Shown: one piece after another, positions 17,127-24,378 of the stretch
Layout: each line of letters starts with the position of its first letter
Position numbering within the stretch: the first letter of the stretch is position 1
Assembly: GCA_049976445.1 (NCBI GenBank)
Contig: JBMFIF010000011.1
Location: 1 to 35,710, forward strand
DNA length: 35,710 nucleotides
Reading direction: 5' to 3'
Source of the DNA: JAVZOV01 sp049976445
GTDB lineage: Archaea; Thermoproteota; Thermoprotei; Gearchaeales; WAQG01
Program-made: the position numbers and the translations under genes
Notes under the pieces: generated by a model
The model's database searches: none
What the model saw: only the letters and a program-made list of their open reading frames with translations
What the model was told of the DNA's origin: nothing

Positions 17127-17420
17127 TTATTGAGTAATTATATCAGTAAAGTCGTGCTCTCTAAACATTCTAGCCTTCCACGATTTAATATTAGGCACAG
17201 CATACGGTAGTAATCTCAACGAATAATAAGGTGGTAATAATGGAAATCCTAACATATCACCCAATGTCATCAACATGAATAAATGCTCTATATACATTCT
17301 TGTCCTTAATAAAGCTGAAACTTGACCATGGAGCGCCATTCCATACACCATATCTTTAAGAGCACGCGAAACACCACCCTTCCCCTCCTTTTTCGACTCC
17401 TTATTTAAACCTAGAACCAT
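17127..17420 (-). CDS. Small ArsA-associated protein, copy 1 (first gene of the ATPase operon)
   Basis: This is a 97-residue protein of unrecognised family, paralogous to the last gene of the same operon. A basic N-terminus rich in Lys and Gly is followed by a helical segment, 'MVYGMALHGQVSALLRTRMY', then the shared block 'LGDMLGFPLLPPYYSLRLLP' and 'WKARMFREHDFTDI'. The ATG has GGTG about eight bases upstream. It is followed five bases after its stop by the first ATPase gene. A TATA-like ATTTATA at about 17456-17462 precedes it. The order small1-ATPase1-ATPase2-small2, with each small gene beside one ATPase gene, suggests duplication of an ancestral pair with one half inverted in order. The function is unknown. 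Confidence 0.75.
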   Translation of the reverse strand: MVLGLNKESKKEGKGGVSRALKDMVYGMALHGQVSALLRTRMYIEHLFMLMTLGDMLGFPLLPPYYSLRLLPYAVPNIKSWKARMFREHDFTDIITQ

Positions 17421-17587
17421 TTTTTAACACCTATTTCTTTTTACTAGAATATACTATAAATACTTTATGCATCACAACCTCTATTTAAAAATTAATTAAA
17501 AATTTCACAACTTGCCTACATTACTATAAAAATTTATATTATCATGCAGTTTATATTTTTGATTAATTTTCATTTTATATATTTTTC

Positions 17588-17876
17588 TTACTCTCTGTGA
17601 TTTTTACGTCTAAAAGCGTTGTCCTTCAGGATAGTAAAGAGGTTGCCTTTTCTTACTTTTTGCTCCCTCCTGAGTCTCAATAGACCTTTAGCAGGATCTT
17701 TTATGACAATGCCTAACTTGCTTGCAAGCTCATCTACATGAAATTACTATGTAACTTTCAATAGGCTTCAATTCAATATCTTTAGTAATTAGAGCAATTT
17801 TAGCTCTTCGAATCCTATAAATATTCATTAATCCTGACACAATTCTATAAGTTTCCACAGTAGTTTCCTTGAGCAT
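17588..17876 (-). pseudogene. Frameshifted remnant of a small uncharacterised protein
   Basis: Starting from ATG at 17876 the minus strand reads a plausible protein, 'MLKETTVETYRIVSGLMNIY' followed by 'RIRRAKIALITKDIELKPIE' and 'SYIVIS'. It then meets a stop. Shifting by one base near 17740 gives 'VDELASKLGIVIKDPAKGLL' and 'RLRREQKVRKGNLFTILKDN', ending at a TAA at 17588-17590. The total length is 3n+1, as expected for one inserted base. The two halves have the same coding character and join smoothly, so they were once (or in reality still are) one protein of about 95 residues. The family was not recognised. Decay or a sequencing error are both possible. Confidence 0.5.
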
Positions 17877-18175
17877 ACGTGTCCATAAATCTAGATTTAA
17901 GAATGTGATTCATGTCAAAAGAATTCTTAACATGAAAAGCTCATCAAAAACACATCCGAATTATATAACAAAGCACTATTATTTTTTAATTTTATACTAT
18001 AAAGTTATCAAGATAACCTTAAGCATAATCTTAAAATGCATATTTTTTATGTTAGTTATCACGTCTAAAATCATAGCAAGCTAAAATTAAATTCCTAAAT
18101 TCACGTAAACCTCTTAGCATTGAATATAAAATTATTGGGATGAAATATTAATTAAAGAGATAATAGGTTTGAGGT
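17877..18175. other. Intergenic stretch with no gene seen
   Basis: About 300 AT-rich bases lie between the frameshifted remnant and the end of the ABC operon. A plus-strand open frame at 17869-18084 has low-complexity composition, no ribosome-binding site and no recognisable domain, and was not accepted. No repeats or RNA structures stood out. Confidence 0.4.
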
Positions 18176-18613
18176 TCATAATTTATATTTTTTGAGTAAT
18201 CGATATCTAGGGAATACTCCAATAATGATTAAAATTGTAGATGCTATTAATCGGTAAAATTTATTATAAAATGTTTGTTCTGCTGATATCACAATTATCG
18301 TTATTACGGAACTTTTTTCTGGGCATTCTCCTCCAATTATGTATATATTATTTTCTTCTAACTGTATGATTGTGGTATATAAGTTTTCTGTAATGGATAT
18401 ATTTAACTTCTTTAATACATTTCCGTAAATATCTTTTATGAACAATGCACAGTTTTCTTTTATATTTGATGTGAATGTTATTTTTAATGTGTTAGAAATG
18501 GGCACTAATATTATATAGCTATTTGCTGGTACTGTTACTAAAATATTATTTGTACTTAAAGTTATGTACAAAATATAAAGGCCTAAAATTATGAAAAGAT
18601 TTAGTATTCGCAT
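18176..18613 (-). CDS. Bitopic membrane protein, last gene of the ABC operon
   Basis: The 145-residue protein has an N-terminal hydrophobic helix ('LFIILGLYILYI'), an external domain of about 95 residues rich in Asn, Ile and Thr, and a C-terminal helix ('LIASTILIIIGVF') followed by a basic tail ('RYRLLKKYKL'). The two-helix layout with a beta-rich middle ('PISNTLKITFTSNIKENCAL') resembles the longer frameshifted protein upstream in the same operon, but clear homology was not seen. It starts directly after the permease stop with no gap. The external domain has two cysteines (in NCALF and GECPE) that could form a disulfide. The function is unknown; an accessory or immunity-type subunit of the transporter is inferred from position only. 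Confidence 0.7.
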   Translation of the reverse strand: MRILNLFIILGLYILYITLSTNNILVTVPANSYIILVPISNTLKITFTSNIKENCALFIKDIYGNVLKKLNISITENLYTTIIQLEENNIYIIGGECPEKSSVITIIVISAEQTFYNKFYRLIASTILIIIGVFPRYRLLKKYKL

Positions 18614-19360
18614 TTACATCACCAAATCATATATTTTAAGCATTATAAGTGACAAAAGAAATAACAGAACAGATAATATTACTAAGAATGAGATGCCATA
18701 ATAGAATGCATAAATACTGTCAATTTCCCCTAACCCTAATGCAAATCCATAAAGCCCTGTTGTTGGAAGAAAACCTAATAAGAAGTATAGCAAAAAAGTT
18801 TTATTATAAATAGGTTGTAGCATAAAGTAAAACGTTGGTGAATAAAGAATGAGTATTAAAAAAACTGATGAGATTAATGAACTTCTGGTTATTATGGCAA
18901 TACTTGATGAAAATAAACTTACTGATAAAAAATAGCAATAAACAATAAAAAATATAGGCAATATAACCTGAGAGGGCAACAAGAGACTAAGAAAATTTAC
19001 TCCTAATGGAATACTAATTAAAGTACCATAAAAAATCACTAATGCAATGAATCTATATATAATGGCTTTAACTCTACTATTAGCCAGCATCAAAGTTAAT
19101 AATATTTGATTATCTTCAATATCTTTAGAAATACTACTTCCGATAATAATCCCTACTAACGGTAATATTACTAAACCATACAATCCAATTTTTCTACTAA
19201 CAGAAATTAGAATAAGAGTGGTTATCTGAAAACCTGAACTTGATGGAAAAACTGCAATATCGTGATCTAATCTTGAAAAAATGAGTCCTGCTATAAATAA
19301 TAATTCTGTTACATAAGGCTTATAAGCTCTTTTAAGTTCATACAGAAACAATTTTCTCAT
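18614..19360 (-). CDS. ABC transporter permease (ABC-2 type)
   Basis: The 248-residue protein has six predicted transmembrane helices and an N-terminal amphipathic lead ('MRKLFLYELKRAYKPYVTEL') typical of ABC-2 permeases. The segment 'GSSISKDIEDNQILLTLMLA' (about residues 88-107) after the second helix is the characteristic coupling region (compare E-x-x-x-G-x-L in many members). The start overlaps the stop of the ATPase gene by four bases. ABC-2 permeases usually export polysaccharides, lipids, drugs or peptides. Together with the secreted Trp-rich protein at the head of the operon it is more consistent with export or self-protection than import; no solute-binding protein is encoded nearby. 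The substrate is unknown. Confidence 0.8.
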   Translation of the reverse strand: MRKLFLYELKRAYKPYVTELLFIAGLIFSRLDHDIAVFPSSSGFQITTLILISVSRKIGLYGLVILPLVGIIIGSSISKDIEDNQILLTLMLANSRVKAIIYRFIALVIFYGTLISIPLGVNFLSLLLPSQVILPIFFIVYCYFLSVSLFSSSIAIITRSSLISSVFLILILYSPTFYFMLQPIYNKTFLLYFLLGFLPTTGLYGFALGLGEIDSIYAFYYGISFLVILSVLLFLLSLIMLKIYDLVM

Positions 19361-20220
19361 TTTTTAGTAACCTCCTTATATAAAGTTGAAAGTCGATATT
19401 TACCAATAGACTCTACATACTTAATTAGATCATTAGTCGATAAAAGTTTAGTAAGCTCTTCTAATTCATCTTTAAAATAAACAATTATTTTATCTTCTTC
19501 AATCCAAGCCTTAATTCCAAGTTTTTCTAGACCTTTATAAATTATCTCCGTATCTGAACACTCAATAATATATCTGTAAGGAAGTAACTTCTCTTTTTTA
19601 TTATTTAGCACTAACCTCCCATGATCAAGCACAATTAAATAATCAATTAATTCTTCCATTACTCCTAACACATGAGATGAAATAATAAATTTAATGTTCT
19701 CATTTGAAAGTTTACGTATCCATTTCATAACTGTTGATATTCTATCATAGTCTAAATCTTTAAACGGTTCATCCATTAGTATAACTTTATACGCTTGAGA
19801 AAAAACAATACCAATTTTAAGCACTTGCTTTTGTCCAGCCGAAAGATCCTTTATCCTCTTGTTAGATAAATCATGAAGACCAAGTTCGTGAAATACGTCA
19901 TAAGAATTTTTGTTATTAAAAAACAATGATAAGACATCTTTAACATAAATATCTAATGATAATGAACTTTCTGAAACATAACCAACATTTTTTCGTAATA
20001 CTACTTGATCTTTCCATGAATCAAAGGATAAAACTTTTAGCTCACCGCTAGAAGGTTTTAACAGTCCATATGCTATTCTCAATAATGTAGATTTACCAGA
20101 ACCGTTTGGACCTATAAGACCTACAATTTTATTCTCATCATTTAATTCCAAACTTAAATTTTCTAAAGCAGTAACTTTTCCATAGTGTTTAGAAAGATCT
20201 TTACTCATAAACCATAACAT
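19357..20220 (-). CDS. ABC transporter ATP-binding protein
   Basis: This 287-residue ATPase energises the adjacent permease. Walker A 'GPNGSGKS' is at residues 37-44, the signature 'LSAGQK' at 126-131, Walker B 'VILMDEP' at 146-152 and the switch His in 'ISSHVLGVMEEL' at 183. The Q-loop region reads 'GYVSESSLSLD' without a clear Gln. A C-terminal domain of about 80 residues ('IIECSDTEIIYKGLEKLGIK' onward) resembles the regulatory extension of ABC-2-type exporter ATPases. A second in-frame ATG four codons in (residue 5) is also a possible start. It overlaps the permease start and lies nine bases after the preceding membrane-protein gene, so the operon is tightly packed. Confidence 0.93.
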   Translation of the reverse strand: MLWFMSKDLSKHYGKVTALENLSLELNDENKIVGLIGPNGSGKSTLLRIAYGLLKPSSGELKVLSFDSWKDQVVLRKNVGYVSESSLSLDIYVKDVLSLFFNNKNSYDVFHELGLHDLSNKRIKDLSAGQKQVLKIGIVFSQAYKVILMDEPFKDLDYDRISTVMKWIRKLSNENIKFIISSHVLGVMEELIDYLIVLDHGRLVLNNKKEKLLPYRYIIECSDTEIIYKGLEKLGIKAWIEEDKIIVYFKDELEELTKLLSTNDLIKYVESIGKYRLSTLYKEVTKK

Positions 20221-20229
20221 AGCATCTCA

Positions 20230-21065
20230 CTATTTTTTCTTTTTAATCACCATATATATTAATCCTATAATAGTTGTAGATAAAACTGCATATATCAATC
20301 CGACATAAAAATAATATCTCAAATCAGGTTCAAGAATAAGAGATGTATCATAAAGCTCAGTCGTAAAATGAATTTCAGCTGTTTCATTTTTAATTATCTT
20401 GCCAATTTCTTCAAGATTAAACTTTAATCCTATCATAAAAGAAATGAAGTTTATGATATTCTCAAGCTTTTCGCTCGTAATATTTAAAGCATGATTATCA
20501 TTAAAAACCTCACCTATTATAATAATACTTACATAAAAATCCTTTAACACAAACATATTTTTAGTTTCTGTATATTCTATCCGCATATTTATAAACACAG
20601 GATATCCACTATAGCCTTTAGATAAATACTTTTGAAAATCTAAAAAACATCTTGATATGTTAGTTTTACTTCAGAATTCCAATAAGAATATTTTATAACT
20701 CCACCTGAAGATGAAAAAACATCTCTAAAAATAAAATTTCCATGCTTTGTTAATGGTACAGGACCTATTAAATAATTATTAATTATATTATTTACAGTAT
20801 TATTTTTGAATATAAAAAATATCTTCATAAACTTATCCGTATTCATATCAGAAATTATATTAGTAAAGCGAATAGAAACATTTTTCTGAAAAAGACGTTT
20901 ACCGTCTTCTTTAGGAATAAATATATAAAAGTCATTCTTATATTCTACATAATCATTTGGATTAATATCATGAAAATTAATTGTTTTAACCGCTAAAATA
21001 GCAATACTAGGAATAGATAATATTATTAAAAAAATTGATAAAAAAATAATAAACTTTAAAATAAT
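20230..21065 (-). pseudogene. Bitopic membrane protein of the ABC operon, frameshifted, no canonical start
   Basis: Two reading frames combine into one protein of about 278 residues: an N-terminal helix ('FIIFLSIFLIILSIPSIAIL'), an external domain ('NPNDYVEYKNDFYIFIPKED' and onward) and a C-terminal helix ('YYFYVGLIYAVLSTTIIGLI') ending in Lys residues. The first frame ends at TAG after 'KLTYQDVF'. Adding one base to the A6 run (plus strand 20642-20647) restores '...QDVFLDFQKYLSKGYSGYP' and reads through to the end; the length is then exactly in frame. There is no ATG, GTG or TTG before the first helix. The frame opens directly after the TAG stop of the upstream gene, and ATT at 21065, with GGGG upstream, is the best candidate. 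Sequence error is likely. It is the probable partner subunit of the ABC transporter. Confidence 0.65.
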
Positions 21066-21074
21066 GAATCGCCC

Positions 21075-21584
21075 CTATAAATTAATGTACTCCAAAACCC
21101 ATAGTATTAAATCAATGGCTCTGTCCCAACTTCCCTCCCAATCTATCGTGTATGATAAGCTGAGGGTATTACTATGACCTTGATTTCTCCCATACGTAGA
21201 CCATATGTATATATACCATTCTTGTTTTACATGCTGACCAAGCCAGTTTTGAGCATCTGAATAATGGTACCATATATATTCATCAGGAGAACCCTTAACA
21301 AATTGTATACCAGTATCACTATCAAACCAACACCCTGGGGCAGCCCAGTTCCAATGTTCTGGCTTATACATAGGATTAATATGGCCATCTACTTCATCCC
21401 ACTGATATTTACTGCCATCAGTAACTAAAGTTATTCCGAATATATCTTTTGCCTCTGTTTGAAATCCTAACCAATAGTTCGCTCCATAAGCAGTGTTTGT
21501 GTTTATCATAATTGATAGCCCAATTAATATTGGTAATATTAAAAGCAAGTATTCTACTAAGTTTGTTAGATTTATTTTATTCAA
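21075..21584 (-). CDS. Secreted Trp/Tyr-rich protein at the head of the ABC operon
   Basis: The family of this 169-residue protein was not recognised. The N-terminus has a signal-peptide pattern: a Lys, a long hydrophobic stretch ('YLLLILPILIGLSIMI') and a likely cleavage after 'NTAYGA'. The mature part is unusually rich in aromatic residues ('EHWNWAAPGCWFDSD', 'YIWYHYSDAQNWLGQHVKQE', 'WYIYIWSTYGRNQGHSN') and His. The start is TTG at 21584 with GGTGA six bases upstream. A TATA-like AAATTTAAATATAAG lies at about 21612-21626. It leads an operon of a bitopic protein, ABC ATPase, ABC permease and another bitopic protein. The layout resembles bacteriocin or toxin clusters (secreted product plus ABC and membrane immunity), but no homology to lactococcin 972 or sulfolobicin could be shown here. 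Confidence 0.7.
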   Translation of the reverse strand: MNKINLTNLVEYLLLILPILIGLSIMINTNTAYGANYWLGFQTEAKDIFGITLVTDGSKYQWDEVDGHINPMYKPEHWNWAAPGCWFDSDTGIQFVKGSPDEYIWYHYSDAQNWLGQHVKQEWYIYIWSTYGRNQGHSNTLSLSYTIDWEGSWDRAIDLILWVLEYINL

Positions 21585-21829
21585 TTATATTCACCATAAA
21601 ATATTTCTTTTAGCTTATATTTAAATTTAATCTTTTTTTTCTAAAATCATACAAAAAACTATGAAGAGTATCAGAAAAACTTAAAAATAACGTATTAGTT
21701 TATCTGATATTTATTTTATCTAAATTATGCATGTAATCTACTAATAAACATGATATAAGTAGCCAAAGATTATTATATTTGTTTCTATTAAAGTTATGCT
21801 CATGATACTTTATGATTGATTATTTTGTG

Positions 21830-23449
21830 TTAATGAAATTCGATAAAGGGTTTCTTGAGGTCTACCATTGCGTTTACTATTAGATCTGCTAGTCCGCCGT
21901 AATAAATGTGATATCGTTCTGTGGCTTTATAGTGATTAAGCATATCTCGAAGTGTTCCTTTGCAATTGGAGCATGGAGCACAAACGTATTTGGGTGTATC
22001 TGATGATATGTTCTCTTGGAATGCTGAAAGTATTTGTTTAAATTTCATTCTGGATGCTATCTTTGATCTCCATTCGGGGAAATTCATTGATTGCATTATT
22101 GCAAATCCACTTCCGCCTCCACAACAGTAATTGTATACTCCGTGTGGTTCCATTTCTCTGAATTGTGGACAAAGTTTTCTAAGTATATTTCTTTGAGGTT
22201 CAACTATTCCCATTAATCTAACTATGTTACAGGGGTCATGTAAAGTTACTGGGAAATTGTTTTTATTAGGGTCAAGATTAATTTTTTCTTTTTTTACTAT
22301 ATCCCAAAGAATTGGTAAACAGCTTTCTCTTGGTATATTAAGTTCATCGTGTAAGACTCTATCTGCTATTACTGTTAAAGCTTTGTGTGCATGTCCGCAT
22401 TCTCCAACAACAATTTTCTTGACATTAAGTTTTCTTGCAATTTCAGCGTGTTTTACTGCTACCCTAGCAAGTTGTACATCATCATACCAAACACCGTAAT
22501 TTACAGCATCGTAACCCACTAGATCACTACTTAGTGTCCAGCTTATGCCAGCTTCTTCGAAGAGAATGGCAAATGCTGCAGGATTTTCAGGCCATGAGAG
22601 GAATTCTCCTGCATTATGGATTAATAAAATATCTGCATTTTTTTCATCTATTGGGATTTTTATCTTTTTTCCGTATTTTTCTGGAATTAGTTCATCTTCT
22701 ATAAACTTGATTATATCCCTGAAGGCTTCAGGGGACATACCTGTTGATGATCCAATCTTAAGTTGTTGTATTGATCCAAGTTCATGTAAAGGTCTTGGAG
22801 CTATTCCCATTTCTGAGCTAAAAAGTTTTCTGATTTCATGTGTAATTAATCCATTGTCAATACCTATTGGACATGTTTGTGTGCATCTTCTGCAGAGTGT
22901 ACATCGATATGATAATTCTGCAAGTCTTATAATTGTATTAGCATTTAACTCTATGTTTCCGCTTACAAATTTTCCGAGAATTTTACCTGAGGGTGTTAGA
23001 TAGCGCTTGTATATTCTTCTAAGAACTTCTGCTCTGTATGTAGGACGGTATATTTCTTTTCTGCCGCTTGATACATAGATTGGACATGCTTCGCTACATG
23101 TTTGACACTTTGCGCAATAATCTAAAGATAGTAATAATGGTTGAAGGAAAGTCCAATTTCCTTCTTTTGACAGAAGATTTTTAAGTCCATTGAGGAAAGT
23201 TTCTATAAACTTTTTTTCTTCTTCTTTTGATTTTGGTTTCCAAGGAATATCAATAGCTATATATCCATCAAGTTCAGTTATGTACTTTTCTCTCCATTCT
23301 GGTTTAGGTTCTGTGAATTCAGGTTCCATCTCAGGTTTATCATATGGTGGTGGAAGAGGCATTAAATCTTTAAGGTTTAATTTGATCATCTGGCTTACTG
23401 GTTTACTAATATCCTCAATTTTAATCTCATTTTTATTATTCTTAGTCAT
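21830..23449 (-). CDS. dsrK: DsrK-like iron-sulfur protein, module 2 (HdrD-like)
   Basis: DsrK is the cytoplasmic catalytic subunit of the DsrMK complex, which passes electrons between menaquinol and the DsrC disulfide/trisulfide. The 539-residue protein has a ferredoxin-like pair ('CAKCQTCSEACPIY' near residue 115, 'CTLCRRCTQTCPIG' near 185) and a C-terminal CCG domain. All CCG cluster ligands are visible: 'HDPCNIVRLMG', 'YNYCCGGGSGF' and 'VCAPCSNCKG', i.e. C-x35-CC-x46-C-x2-C, with a longer second spacing than the usual 33-34. Start ATG 23449 has GGTGAT upstream and overlaps the dsrM stop. It ends the four-gene operon. A long Pro/Glu-rich N-terminal segment of about 90 residues precedes the clusters. 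Family membership is confident; DsrK rather than another HdrD relative follows from the context. Confidence 0.9.
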   Translation of the reverse strand: MTKNNKNEIKIEDISKPVSQMIKLNLKDLMPLPPPYDKPEMEPEFTEPKPEWREKYITELDGYIAIDIPWKPKSKEEEKKFIETFLNGLKNLLSKEGNWTFLQPLLLSLDYCAKCQTCSEACPIYVSSGRKEIYRPTYRAEVLRRIYKRYLTPSGKILGKFVSGNIELNANTIIRLAELSYRCTLCRRCTQTCPIGIDNGLITHEIRKLFSSEMGIAPRPLHELGSIQQLKIGSSTGMSPEAFRDIIKFIEDELIPEKYGKKIKIPIDEKNADILLIHNAGEFLSWPENPAAFAILFEEAGISWTLSSDLVGYDAVNYGVWYDDVQLARVAVKHAEIARKLNVKKIVVGECGHAHKALTVIADRVLHDELNIPRESCLPILWDIVKKEKINLDPNKNNFPVTLHDPCNIVRLMGIVEPQRNILRKLCPQFREMEPHGVYNYCCGGGSGFAIMQSMNFPEWRSKIASRMKFKQILSAFQENISSDTPKYVCAPCSNCKGTLRDMLNHYKATERYHIYYGGLADLIVNAMVDLKKPFIEFH

Positions 23450-24366
23450 TTTGTATCACCACTAGCATTTTCAAACCAAGTTTTACCTTTTTTAATATGA
23501 AAAGCATTCCAAGGTAGTTTTAATTTAACTAATTCTCTGATTTTAGTTTCAATAATGCTTCCCTTTAAATTCGGTTCATCATCCCATAATACTTTATGGT
23601 ATGTAAAAAACTTGCCAATAAAATGAGACATTTTTGAGAATGGTATGTATATCCAAAGTAGTTGCAGTATAACAATGTGAACTATCGTTATGTCTCTCAA
23701 TTGAGGTAACTGATACCTGCCGAAACTTATGAGAGACGTCATATATGCTCGTGCTATACTAAAGTCTGGGTCATAATACCATGTCATGATTCCGGTAATT
23801 AGGGTGATGAGTATGAAAAATAAGTTAAAATATTCAGCGCCCGTTGTATACTTTCTCATCGAATTATTACTAAATCTTTTTATGATTAAACTAATTGTTC
23901 CGAATGTAGTAGCAATTATTCCGATGCTTCCAATTACTAACGTTGTATAATATAAGAATTGTGACCATAAATTTTCAGATGGAATTGCGATACCCTCATA
24001 ATTAATTGTAAAACCACTAAAAAGCAATAGAATAAACCAAACTAATATTAGATATATTCCTCCATGAAATGAATAGGTTAACCACCATAATTCACGCTTA
24101 TATTTGTATACTCTTTTTATGAAAAGCATTTCTGCAAGCATTTCTTTAAGCTCACCTATAAAAGTTGTTTTTCGCTTATTTTGCCACCAATCTATCTCTT
24201 CAAGATAACTTCCACCATAATAGGATTTTCCTGCCTCATGAGGAACTGGATAAAGTTCCCACCGCAAATGAATAGGCATCGACGACCACTTTCTCCATTT
24301 AATTATCACGCCAATTATAAAAATGATAATCGTGAAATATGAGAGAATTTGTATAAGAAAAATCAT
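23446..24366 (-). CDS. dsrM: DsrM-like membrane cytochrome b, module 2, one predicted heme ligand missing
   Basis: DsrM is the diheme cytochrome b (NarI-like) membrane anchor of DsrMK, exchanging electrons with menaquinol. This protein of about 306 residues has five main helices plus an N-terminal one. Using NarI spacing, the second ligand-bearing helix should read His-x9-His, but here 'SFHGGIYLILVWF' keeps only the first His; Phe occupies the second position. The later helix, 'VHIVILQLLWIYIPFSKMSH', keeps both His, 18 residues apart. It may therefore bind only one heme b. ATG at 24366 is chosen because GGTGGTG lies just upstream; in-frame GTGs at 24375 and 24378 are alternatives. It lies between the two dsrK genes in one operon. 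Confidence 0.87.
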   Translation of the reverse strand: MIFLIQILSYFTIIIFIIGVIIKWRKWSSMPIHLRWELYPVPHEAGKSYYGGSYLEEIDWWQNKRKTTFIGELKEMLAEMLFIKRVYKYKRELWWLTYSFHGGIYLILVWFILLLFSGFTINYEGIAIPSENLWSQFLYYTTLVIGSIGIIATTFGTISLIIKRFSNNSMRKYTTGAEYFNLFFILITLITGIMTWYYDPDFSIARAYMTSLISFGRYQLPQLRDITIVHIVILQLLWIYIPFSKMSHFIGKFFTYHKVLWDDEPNLKGSIIETKIRELVKLKLPWNAFHIKKGKTWFENASGDTK

Positions 24367-24378
24367 TATGAACACCAC

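Noticed and set aside
17869..18084. Plus-strand open frame of about 70 residues
   Set aside because: No domain character and no start signal; it overlaps the beginning of the minus-strand gene remnant.
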